NCBI GenBank assembly: GCA_934376945.1 | Contig: CAKRPI010000022.1 | Coordinates: forward strand, 1 to 24,228 | Direction: 5' to 3' | Origin: an uncultured Lachnospiraceae bacterium | Lineage (GTDB): Bacteria > Bacillota > Clostridia > Lachnospirales > Lachnospiraceae | Length of the DNA: 24,228 nucleotides | Shown: positions 6,665-13,586 of the stretch, piece after piece | How the letters are laid out: each line of letters begins with the position of its first letter | How positions within the stretch are numbered: the stretch's first letter is position 1 | Notes under the pieces: model-generated | Databases searched by the model: none | Told to the model about the DNA's origin: nothing | Seen by the model: the letters and a program-made list of their open reading frames with translations, nothing else | Position numbers and translations under genes: made by a program

Positions 6665-7885
6665 GTGCAGCGAAAAATTATGATTCTCGGAGCCAGTGTG
6701 TATCAGGTTCCGCTTATTCTGACAGCTAAGAAAATGGGGCTATATACGATAGTTGCAAGTATTCCGGGAGATTATCCGGGGTTTGCATATGCAGATAAGG
6801 TTTATGAGATAAATACGGTAGATAAAGAAGGGATTCTGAAGGTCTGCCAGGAGGAGCAGATCGACGGGATCTGTACAACGGGCACCGATGTGGCGGTGGC
6901 GACCATCGGCTACGTGTGCGAAAAAATGGGGCTGGCCGGGATATCGGAAGCGGCAGCAGTATGTGCTACGGATAAAGCGCGGATGAAGGAAGCGTTTGCC
7001 ACAGAGGGTGTCGCAGCAGCAAAATTCCGAAAGGCATACAGCTATGAAGAGGTGTGCCGGGCGGCAGAGGAAATCGGATTTCCGGTGGTAGTAAAGCGTG
7101 TGGACAGCTCCGGAAGCCGTGGAATCACCATCGTAAACGAGAAGAGCGGCCTGCAGGAGGCGTACCGCAGTGCGCTTGAACGCTCCAGAAAAGAATATGT
7201 GCTGGTAGAGGAAAAGCTCGAAGGCACGGAGATTGGTGTGGATGGCATGGTACAGGGCAAAGAGCTGGTATTTCTTGCGCCACATGAAAAATTCGTCTAC
7301 CATACGGACAAAATTACAATTCCGGCAGGTCATGGGTTCCCGTATCTGGGAAGCGTCCGTGTACAAAAAGAGATCGAAAAACAGATGCGCCTGGCAGTCA
7401 AGGCGCTTGGACTTGACAACTGCTCTGTAAATGCCGATGTATTTGTGGACAATGAACGCGGAAAAGCGTGGATTATCGAAATCGGCGGCCGCACGGGTGC
7501 TACGTGCATACCGGAACTGATTTCCATGTATTACGGATTTGATTTCTATGAGAAGATTCTGCAGAATGCACTTGGGGGGCCGGTGGATTTTACTCCGGAA
7601 AAAGAAGGTGTCCCGTGCATGGCAAAACTTTTGATGAGTCCGGTAAACGGCGTGATCACTGAGATCGATGAGAAGAGGCTGAACCGCATGCGGGAAAAGG
7701 GAATTGCAGTAAAGCTGGATTTCCCGGTCGGCCATGCAGTAGAAGCTATGGAGAATGGCACTACGAGGATCGGTCATGTGGTGATGGAGGCAGACTGTGT
7801 GGAGCAGCTTGACCAGACGATCAGCCGTGTATACCGCTGCATTAAAGTGGACGGAACGTCTCTGGAGGAATTATGGAAAAGATAA
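6665..7885 (+). CDS. ATP-grasp carboxylate-amine ligase
   Basis: The N-terminal pre-ATP-grasp domain (KIMILGASVYQVPLIL, TTGTDVAVATIG) precedes an ATP-grasp fold with VVVKRVDSSGSRGI, VEEKLEGTEIGVDGMV and the metal site IIEIGGRTGA around Glu272. These enzymes join a carboxylate to an amine or similar nucleophile through an acyl-phosphate. The overall layout is PurK / L-amino-acid-ligase-like, but the substrates cannot be read. The frame stays open to a GTG at 6566 and an ATG at 6632. I prefer GTG 6665 because GAGGGGG sits nine bases upstream and the fold begins immediately after; the longer N-terminus is only the 33-bp repeat. The stop overlaps the next start by 13 bases, which indicates tight coupling with the SMR genes. 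Confidence 0.83.
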   Translation: MQRKIMILGASVYQVPLILTAKKMGLYTIVASIPGDYPGFAYADKVYEINTVDKEGILKVCQEEQIDGICTTGTDVAVATIGYVCEKMGLAGISEAAAVCATDKARMKEAFATEGVAAAKFRKAYSYEEVCRAAEEIGFPVVVKRVDSSGSRGITIVNEKSGLQEAYRSALERSRKEYVLVEEKLEGTEIGVDGMVQGKELVFLAPHEKFVYHTDKITIPAGHGFPYLGSVRVQKEIEKQMRLAVKALGLDNCSVNADVFVDNERGKAWIIEIGGRTGATCIPELISMYYGFDFYEKILQNALGGPVDFTPEKEGVPCMAKLLMSPVNGVITEIDEKRLNRMREKGIAVKLDFPVGHAVEAMENGTTRIGHVVMEADCVEQLDQTISRVYRCIKVDGTSLEELWKR

Positions 7886-8298
7886 AGGATTACATCTTTT
7901 TGCATCTGGCGGTAATGCTGTTTTCATTCACCAGTGTTTTTTCGAAGTCAGCCTCCATTGAGCTGAACCGCGGAGGATTAAAAAATCTGCTTCTGTATGT
8001 ATTTGCCTTTTTGATGTTTTTTGTCTGTTTCGTCTATGCGATCTGCTGGCAGAAGATCATCAAAAAATTTGATCTGAATATCGGCTATGCAAACCGCAGC
8101 GTATATCTGCTCTGGAGTCAGGTGTGGGCGGTAGCGATTTTCGGGGAAAAACTGTCGGTGCGAAATATGATCGGAGTGATGATCGTACTGCTTGGCGTGG
8201 TGGTGGTTTCCCTGAGTGCGGAGAAAAAAGAGACAGAGCCTGCTGCATCAAAGACGCAGCATACCGGGACGGCTTCACAAAGCGAAGAAGAAAACTGA
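7873..8298 (+). CDS. Half-size SMR/EamA-family membrane protein, first subunit
   Basis: A 141-aa protein with about four hydrophobic segments (roughly residues 8-25, 38-60, 78-91 and 95-116) and a polar Glu/Thr/Ser tail of about 25 residues. EKLSVRNMIGVMIVLLG matches the last helix pair of SMR/EamA proteins. The ATG lies inside the end of the ATP-grasp gene, four bases after GGAGG. It is followed after 14 bases by a second short homologue-like protein, the arrangement of ArnE/ArnF-type heterodimeric lipid-sugar flippases. I infer that it flips the product of the neighbouring glycosyltransferase. A drug-efflux pair is the alternative. Confidence 0.78.
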   Translation: MEKIKDYIFLHLAVMLFSFTSVFSKSASIELNRGGLKNLLLYVFAFLMFFVCFVYAICWQKIIKKFDLNIGYANRSVYLLWSQVWAVAIFGEKLSVRNMIGVMIVLLGVVVVSLSAEKKETEPAASKTQHTGTASQSEEEN

Positions 8299-8312
8299 CA
8301 GGGGGAGAGAGA

Positions 8313-8648
8313 ATGCTTCCATATTTATTACTGATGTTTCTGGGAACCTTTTTCTCGGCTGTTTCGCAGGTACTGCTCAAGCAGAGCGCAGGACAGAAGC
8401 ACAAAAGCGTGCTTTATGAATATCTGAACTGGCGTGTGATCGTGGCGTATGGCATTTCATTTTCCACGCTGCTGCTGAATACGTATGCATTTACTGTGGT
8501 GGACATGAAGTACGGCGCGGTCATTGATACGTTCAGCTATGTGTTCGTCATGGTGCTTTCCTGGCTGATTCTGAAGGAGCATTTCACAAAGGGACAGCTG
8601 ATCGGAAACCTGATTATTATTACGGGGATTTTTGTGTATACGCTGTAG
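8313..8648 (+). CDS. Half-size SMR/EamA-family membrane protein, second subunit
   Basis: A 111-aa protein of four predicted helices with almost no soluble part (MLPYLLLMFLGTFFSAVSQV to IITGIFVYTL). LSWLILKEHFTKGQLIGN is typical of the SMR/EamA helix 3-4 region. ATG 8313 follows GGGGGAGAG; the frame is open further upstream, but that part lies inside the previous gene. It differs clearly from its 141-aa partner, so a heterodimer is more likely than a recent duplication. See the preceding gene for the proposed flippase role. Confidence 0.8.
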   Translation: MLPYLLLMFLGTFFSAVSQVLLKQSAGQKHKSVLYEYLNWRVIVAYGISFSTLLLNTYAFTVVDMKYGAVIDTFSYVFVMVLSWLILKEHFTKGQLIGNLIIITGIFVYTL

Positions 8649-8693
8649 CGTGAGTGCATACAGTAGAGGTAAGAAATTGCCGGAGAGTATGCA

Positions 8694-9530
8694 ATGAGAG
8701 AAAAAATAGCAAAATATGTGACAGAAAAAAGAGCAGCAGTATTCCTTGTGTTTCTGACTGCTTTTTTTGCGGGCAATATTACGGCCGCAGGTGTGGCAAG
8801 ATACCAGGCACCTCATTCTGTTTTGCAGCCTGCTGCAGAAGGAAACTGGGGGCTCAGCTTTCAGGAGAAGGGGAAGCCTCCGGTGGCAAACGCAACCTTT
8901 GAGGAGCTTTCGAAATACAATGCCTATTACGCAGAAAATACGCAGGAAAAACGCATTTATCTGACTTTTGACTGTGGATATGAAAATGGAAATACACCGG
9001 CGATCCTGGAAGCGCTGAAAAAGCATCAGGTGCCGGCTACTTTTTTTGTGGTGGGAAATTTTGTAAAGGATAATCCGGAGCTGGTGCAAAGAATGATCGC
9101 GGAGCATCACACGGTGGGCAATCATACCGAGCACCATCCGGACATGTCACAGATGTCAGATCCTGCCTCGTTCCGTAAGGAAATAGAAGGACTTGGGACG
9201 CTGTTCCATGAAGCGACCGGACAGGAAATAACGAAGTATTACCGGCCGCCGCAGGGAAAATACAGCGAAGCGAACCTGAAAATGGCACAGGATCTGGGCT
9301 ATCAGACATTTTTCTGGAGTCTGGCATATGTGGACTGGTATGAACAGGATCAGCCGACAAAGGAGGAAGCTTTTGAAAAGCTGATCGGGCGGATTCATCC
9401 GGGGGCGGTTGTACTGCTGCACAACACGTCCCGAACCAATGCAGACATCCTGGATGAGCTGCTCACACAATGGGAGAATATGGGATATTCCTTCGGGACG
9501 CTGGAGCAGCTGGCGGCATCCTTCGTATGA
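8694..9530 (+). CDS. pdaA: PdaA-like polysaccharide deacetylase
   Basis: A 278-aa protein with an N-terminal signal anchor (about residues 14-32) and a NodB-type deacetylase domain. TFDCGYENG holds the catalytic Asp93, GNHTEHHPD supplies the HxxxH metal site (His144, His148), and RPPQGKYSE and VVLLHNTSR complete the fold. KKHQVPATFFVVGNFV and GYQTFFWSLAYVDW closely follow B. subtilis PdaA, which deacetylates muramic acid to make the muramic-delta-lactam of spore cortex. PdaA has Asn after the catalytic Asp; here it is Cys94. The gene follows the SMR pair by 45 bases on the same strand, so it may instead act on the cluster's glycolipid, as ArnD does in Gram-negatives. Spore cortex is the better-supported role by similarity. 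Confidence 0.85.
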   Translation: MREKIAKYVTEKRAAVFLVFLTAFFAGNITAAGVARYQAPHSVLQPAAEGNWGLSFQEKGKPPVANATFEELSKYNAYYAENTQEKRIYLTFDCGYENGNTPAILEALKKHQVPATFFVVGNFVKDNPELVQRMIAEHHTVGNHTEHHPDMSQMSDPASFRKEIEGLGTLFHEATGQEITKYYRPPQGKYSEANLKMAQDLGYQTFFWSLAYVDWYEQDQPTKEEAFEKLIGRIHPGAVVLLHNTSRTNADILDELLTQWENMGYSFGTLEQLAASFV

Positions 9531-9532
9531 AC

Positions 9533-9690
9533 GCAGGTAAGCATCCACCGCTTCAAGTGCGCGGAGCACTAAGCGGGGGATGCTTATGTCAGTGGGAGTT
9601 GAAAACACCCACTGACAGGTTGCGAAGCGGATTGCGAATGCCCGTTTTACCGCAGTCACGAAAGCAGACTGCGAATGTCCGGGAATACCT
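9533..9690. repeat. Intergenic palindrome cluster A (REP-like) between convergent pdaA and proC
   Basis: Hairpin 1 (9538-9586) is a 20-bp stem: TAAGCATCC/GGATGCTTA, CCGCTT/AAGCGG and AGTGC/GCACT, with one mismatch and a two-base bulge. Hairpin 2 (9587-9617) is a perfect 10-bp stem, TGTCAGTGGG/CCCACTGACA. Next comes a 32-bp core (9621-9652) containing GCGAAGCGGATTGCGAATG, and a diverged copy (CGAAAGCAGACTGCGAATG, from 9657). The core recurs at 19055-19086. No T-run follows either hairpin. The cluster may still limit read-through between the two genes. Confidence 0.75.
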
Positions 9691-9692
9691 GC

Positions 9693-10484
9693 TTACATTC
9701 CGCGGGTCTTGCGGGAGCAGGCTTCCATTCCTTCAAGAATGGCACTGCGCAGCCCGCATTTTTCCATGACAGCGACAGCTTCGATCGTTGTTCCGGCCGG
9801 TGAGCATACCATATCCTTAAGCTCGCCCGGATGCTTGCCGGTCTCAAGCACCATCTTTGCACTGCCGAGCACTGCCTGGGCAGCAAGGCGGTAAGCCTGA
9901 GCACGCGGAATACCGTCACGTACGGCTCCGTCTGCCATTGCCTCGATAATCATAAAAATATAGGCCGGTGAGCTTCCGCTGACGGCAACGACACCATCGA
10001 TCAGACGCTCTGGCATGACCTCTGCGATGCCGCAGGCCGCAAACAACTGGATTACCTGGTCAAGCTCGGCGCTTGTTACGGTATCAGCCGGGCAGATCGC
10101 GGTAACGCCTTCTCCAACCATCGCCGGTGTATTTGGCATGGCCCGGATCAGCTTGATTGGCTTTTCAAACCAGTCAGTAAGTGTCTGAATGGATTTTCCG
10201 GGAGCGATCGAAACGATCAGCTGTGAGGTTGTGACGGTATCTTTGATTTCACGGATCACGGATTCATAAAACTGAGGCTTGACGGCCAGAAACACGATAT
10301 CCGCTTTAGCGGCCTCGCAGTTAACGGTAGTCGTGTTGATGCCGAATTTGGCAGCTGCCTTTTCCAATGTTTCCGTATGAAGTGCGGAAGCGACAATTTC
10401 CTCCGGAGCAGCGATCCCGTGTCTGAGAATGCCTCCGATGATTGCCTTTGCCATATTGCCGCATCCGATAAATCCAAATTTCAT
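9693..10484 (-). CDS. proC: Pyrroline-5-carboxylate reductase
   Basis: A 263-aa protein. The N-terminal NAD(P)-binding motif GFIGCGNMAKAIIGGI is followed by VFLAVKPQ and by IRAMPNTPAMVGEG, the family's conserved loop. The C-terminal dimer domain carries VSGSSPAYIFMIIEAMADG and DMVCSPAGTTIEAV, the ProC signature region. It reduces pyrroline-5-carboxylate to proline in the cytoplasm, the last step of proline synthesis. ATG at 10482-10484 has GGAAGGAG eight bases upstream, so the longer frame is not used. It is transcribed alone from a promoter at 10522-10550, opposite to its neighbours. Confidence 0.96.
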   Translation of the reverse strand: MKFGFIGCGNMAKAIIGGILRHGIAAPEEIVASALHTETLEKAAAKFGINTTTVNCEAAKADIVFLAVKPQFYESVIREIKDTVTTSQLIVSIAPGKSIQTLTDWFEKPIKLIRAMPNTPAMVGEGVTAICPADTVTSAELDQVIQLFAACGIAEVMPERLIDGVVAVSGSSPAYIFMIIEAMADGAVRDGIPRAQAYRLAAQAVLGSAKMVLETGKHPGELKDMVCSPAGTTIEAVAVMEKCGLRSAILEGMEACSRKTRGM

Positions 10485-10521
10485 AGAATATGCTCCTTCC
10501 TGAAAAGATAATGATGAATTT

Positions 10522-10550
10522 GTTCTATCAGATTTCCGGTGGAAATGCAA
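10522..10550 (-). promoter_or_regulatory. Probable promoter of proC
   Basis: On the minus strand, TTGCAT (10550-10545), a 17-bp spacer and TAGAAC (10527-10522). It lies about 40 bp upstream of the proC start. Confidence 0.45.
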
Positions 10551-10600
10551 CCGTTATTATTTTTCCTGAAAAGCTCCGCTATTATTTTTCCTGAAAAGCT
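10551..10600. repeat. 25-bp tandem duplication upstream of proC
   Basis: Two copies (10551-10575 and 10576-10600) differ at one base and contain TATTATTTTTCCTGAAAAGCT. On the proC strand each contains CTTTTCAGGAAAAATAAT. The same CTTTTCAGGAA begins the proC ribosome binding site region (10497-10507), making three related boxes upstream of the gene. Confidence 0.85.
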
Positions 10601-10673
10601 TCCGGATGCTGTGGCTGGCTCTGAACAGTAAGATGCGGTGCATTTCGCGCAGGTGCGTTTCTGAGAGTTACAG

Positions 10674-10702
10674 TTGCGCGGAGGATGGAAATTCGATATA
10701 AT
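10674..10702 (+). promoter_or_regulatory. Promoter of the threonine aldolase gene
   Basis: TTGCGC (10674-10679), a 17-bp spacer and TATAAT (10697-10702). The predicted start is near 10709, almost on top of the first in-frame ATG (10711), which helps decide the start of the gene. Confidence 0.65.
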
Positions 10703-10773
10703 CAGGAGAAATGGGTAAAACCATAACGAAATGGAAAGAGACGAATGGAAAGAGACGAAAGGAAGCGGAAAAA

Positions 10774-11844
10774 GTGACTGCAATGGAGAAAAATCAGACA
10801 GAAAAAAACGAACAGAAAAAGCTGCGCTTTGAATGTGATTATCTGGAGGGCGCAGTGCCGGAGATCATGCAGCGGCTGGCAGAGACAAATCTGGTACAGA
10901 CGCCGGGATACAGCGAGGACGATTACTGCGAGAGTGCAAGAGAAAAAATCCGTGTGCTCTTAGACTGTGAGGATGCAGCGGTACATTTCCTGGTGGGCGG
11001 CACACAGACGAATCTGACGGTAATCTGTGCGGCGCTCAGGCCTCATCAGGGGGTCATTGCAGCGTCGACCGGCCATATCAACGTACATGAGACAGGAGCA
11101 ATCGAGGCAAGCGGCCATAAGGTGCTGACTGTTCCGGGGAAAGACGGCCGTTTAAATGCGGGTCAGATCGAAGAGCTTTGCCGCAGCCATTATGCGGATT
11201 CTTCTTTTGAGCACATGGTACAGCCGGGCATGGTCTATATTTCCTATCCGACAGAGTATGGAACGCTGTATACGAAGGAGGAGCTGCAGAAGATCCATGA
11301 CGTATGCAGAAAATACGATATGCCGCTGTTTATTGACGGGGCAAGGCTTGGATACGGACTGATGTCGCATGCGTGCGATTTGACGATCTCCGAGCTTGCA
11401 AAGCTGTGTGAGGTGTTTTATATCGGAGGCACAAAATGCGGCGCATTGTTTGGTGAGGCAGTTGTGATCCGTGACGAGAGACTGAAAAAGGATTTCCGTT
11501 ATCTGATCAAGCAGCGCGGCGGAATGCTTGCAAAGGGAAGACTGCTCGGCCTGCAGTTTGATACACTTTTTACAGATGAGCTGTATTTTAGAGTCTGCAA
11601 AAAGGCAGATCGTCTGGCACAGAAGCTGCGCAGCGCTTTTGAACAGAAGGGGTATCCGATGCTGGTGGATTCTCCGACAAATCAGCAGTTTCCGGTATTG
11701 CCGGATGCGGAGGCGGAGCGGCTGGCGGAGCAGTTTTCCTTCAGCTTCTGGGAAAAGGTGGATGAAACACACAGTGCGGTGCGTTTCTGTACAAGCTGGG
11801 CGACGACCGAGGAAGCAGTAGAGCGTCTGATCGCGGCACTGTAG
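10774..11844 (+). CDS. ltaE: Low-specificity L-threonine aldolase family protein
   Basis: A fold-type I PLP enzyme that cleaves L-threonine or allo-threonine to glycine and acetaldehyde in the cytoplasm. FLVGGTQTNL, HINVHETGAIEASGHK, LFIDGARLGYGL (the cofactor aspartate) and IGGTKCGALFGEA (PLP lysine, residue 221 from this start) are characteristic of the family. The start is uncertain. ATG 10711 has GGAG only three bases away and coincides with the predicted transcription start. GTG 10774 has AAAGGAAG eight bases upstream, and ATG 10783 is also in frame. The residues before KKLRFECDYLEGA are charged and probably not part of the fold. The leader contains a 14-15-bp tandem repeat (10727-10755, ATGGAAAGAGACG type). 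Other beta-eliminating aminotransferase-fold enzymes remain possible. Confidence 0.85.
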   Translation: MTAMEKNQTEKNEQKKLRFECDYLEGAVPEIMQRLAETNLVQTPGYSEDDYCESAREKIRVLLDCEDAAVHFLVGGTQTNLTVICAALRPHQGVIAASTGHINVHETGAIEASGHKVLTVPGKDGRLNAGQIEELCRSHYADSSFEHMVQPGMVYISYPTEYGTLYTKEELQKIHDVCRKYDMPLFIDGARLGYGLMSHACDLTISELAKLCEVFYIGGTKCGALFGEAVVIRDERLKKDFRYLIKQRGGMLAKGRLLGLQFDTLFTDELYFRVCKKADRLAQKLRSAFEQKGYPMLVDSPTNQQFPVLPDAEAERLAEQFSFSFWEKVDETHSAVRFCTSWATTEEAVERLIAAL

Positions 11845-11921
11845 GACAGGCATTCCGAAGCGACAGGGTAAACAGACTTCCGGAAGCGACACCGCGGACA
11901 GGCATTCCGAAGCGACACCGC
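11845..11921. repeat. 26-bp tandem repeat, three copies, between threonine aldolase and decarboxylase
   Basis: The hexamer AGCGAC recurs at 11859, 11885 and 11911, exactly 26 bp apart, within the unit GACAGGCATTCCGAAGCGAC. Copies 1 and 3 are nearly identical and copy 2 is diverged. The array fills almost the whole gap from the aldolase stop to 15 bases before the next ATG. CCGAAGCGAC is loosely similar to the cores in palindrome clusters A and B. Confidence 0.75.
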
Positions 11922-11935
11922 AGACAGAAAAGAGA

Positions 11936-13513
11936 ATGGAACAAATGGAAGAAATGGAAAAAAACGGGATCAACAAAACGAAAAAAGGCGGGGCAGACCT
12001 GTATGAACAGCTTTCTGCTTATGGAGCCTCTGACTTTTATCCGTTTCATATGCCTGGGCATAAGCGGAATTTTCATCTGCTCGGCGATCCGTATGCGATT
12101 GATATTACGGAGATTGACGGCTTTGACAACCTGCATCATGCGGAAACAGTGCTGCTGGAGGCGCAAAAAAGAGCTGCGCAGCTTTACGGTGCGCAGGAGA
12201 CGTACTATCTGGTAAACGGCAGCACGTGCGGGATCCTTTCTGCTGTGTCGGCCTGTGCGCGCAGGGGAGAGACGATCCTGATGGCGCGCGGCTGCCATAA
12301 GGCAGCGTATCACGCACTGCTTTTAAATGATCTGCACGCGAAGTATCTGTACCCATCGGCAGATCTGAAAAGGGGAATTGCAGGAGCGATCCGTCCGGAG
12401 CAGGTAAGGGCTGCCCTCGATAAAAATCCGGAAATCCGCACTGTATTGCTGACCTCTCCGACGTATGACGGAGTTGTTTCTGATGTGCAGACAATTGCGG
12501 AAATTGTACACGGCCATGACGGGATTCTGATCGTGGACGAGGCACATGGCGCACATTTTGGAATGCATCCGTATTTTCCGAGGCGTGCACTGGCATGCGG
12601 GGCAGACCTGGTCATAAACAGCGTACATAAAACGCTCCCTTCCTTGACGCAGACAGCACTGCTGCACGTTCAGGGACCGCGTGTTGACCGGAAGCGGCTT
12701 GGCCGGTATCTTGGCATTTATCAAAGCAGCAGTCCCAGCTACGTGTTTATGGCCGGAATCGACCGTTGCATCGGGCTTTTAAACGACCGCGGCGAGGAAC
12801 TGTTTGAAACGTTTGCAGCGCGTCTGGAAAAGCTGCGTGGGGAGCTTTTAAAGCTGCAGCAGCTGCATCTGGTGGATGGAAAAGAAACGGGACTGGGCAG
12901 CTTTGATTACGATCGCTCGAAGCTTCTGATCTCCACGGAAAAAAGCGGACTGACGGGCGCACAGCTGTCGGAGATACTGCGCAGCAGATATCATCTGGAA
13001 ATGGAGATGGAGGCGCCACAGTATGTGACAGCCATCACAACGATCGCAGATACGCACGAAGGACTGGAGCGGCTGAAAACGGCGCTGCTTGAGATCGATA
13101 AAGAGCTGGCCGACAGACCGGCTGAGAACGATAAAGAGCTGACCGGCAGACCGATCGGGAAAAACGAAAAATTCCGGATATGCAATGAGCAGCAAGCGCT
13201 GATGGAAGAGCCGGAAGGCGATTTCCCGGATCTATCCGTGCTTCTGGCTGATGGCGGAGAGGAAGTACTAGGGATCGCGCAGGCAGAGGATGCAAAAAAG
13301 AGAGAAGTCCTGCTTGAGCAGAGTGCAGGGCTGATCTCCGGCGAGTTTGTGTACCTGTATCCGCCCGGAATCCCGTATCTGGTGCCGGGAGAGCGGATCC
13401 CCAAAAAGCTGCCGCAGCAGCTTGCGGCCTGCCGAAGGCTGGGACTTGGGCTGCAGGGAATGGCAGATTATACGGGGAGAAGGTTACGTGTGCTCGCAGA
13501 GGACCTGCATTAG
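11936..13513 (+). CDS. Orn/Lys/Arg decarboxylase family protein (YaaO/SpeA type)
   Basis: A 525-aa fold-type I PLP decarboxylase. FYPFHMPGHKRN opens the domain, YLVNGSTCGILSAV follows, IVDEAHGAHFG holds the cofactor aspartate, and VINSVHKTLPSLTQTA contains the PLP lysine Lys232. The C-terminal domain ends with YLYPPGIPYLVPGERI, diagnostic for this family. It is probably cytoplasmic and makes a polyamine such as agmatine or cadaverine, but arginine, lysine and ornithine cannot be distinguished. It is shorter than enterobacterial inducible forms because the response-regulator-like wing domain is missing, as in Bacillus YaaO. An in-frame 11-12-residue duplication (DKEL-DRP/DKEL-GRP, about residues 388-410) sits between the large and small domains. 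As in Bacillus, it heads the NMP kinase-holB-ricT-yabB-rsmI run. Confidence 0.9.
   Translation: MEQMEEMEKNGINKTKKGGADLYEQLSAYGASDFYPFHMPGHKRNFHLLGDPYAIDITEIDGFDNLHHAETVLLEAQKRAAQLYGAQETYYLVNGSTCGILSAVSACARRGETILMARGCHKAAYHALLLNDLHAKYLYPSADLKRGIAGAIRPEQVRAALDKNPEIRTVLLTSPTYDGVVSDVQTIAEIVHGHDGILIVDEAHGAHFGMHPYFPRRALACGADLVINSVHKTLPSLTQTALLHVQGPRVDRKRLGRYLGIYQSSSPSYVFMAGIDRCIGLLNDRGEELFETFAARLEKLRGELLKLQQLHLVDGKETGLGSFDYDRSKLLISTEKSGLTGAQLSEILRSRYHLEMEMEAPQYVTAITTIADTHEGLERLKTALLEIDKELADRPAENDKELTGRPIGKNEKFRICNEQQALMEEPEGDFPDLSVLLADGGEEVLGIAQAEDAKKREVLLEQSAGLISGEFVYLYPPGIPYLVPGERIPKKLPQQLAACRRLGLGLQGMADYTGRRLRVLAEDLH
13097..13165 (+). repeat. In-frame 33-bp duplication inside the decarboxylase gene
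   Basis: GATAAAGAGCTG starts at 13097 and again at 13130, 33 bp apart. The two copies are diverged in their second halves and encode DKELADRPAEN and DKELTGRPIGKN. The duplication falls in a hydrophilic interdomain linker, so it should be structurally tolerated. Confidence 0.75.
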
Positions 13514-13586
13514 GAGGATCCGCAATCCGTATCAGATGAAAGAATTGTGATCGAAAAAGTCAGTGGTTATTAAAGGAATTCAGAAT

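Noticed and set aside
6740..7777. 345-aa minus-strand frame opposite the ATP-grasp gene
   Set aside because: The ATP-grasp frame has all family motifs; the antisense frame is rich in His, Cys and Arg and has no motif.
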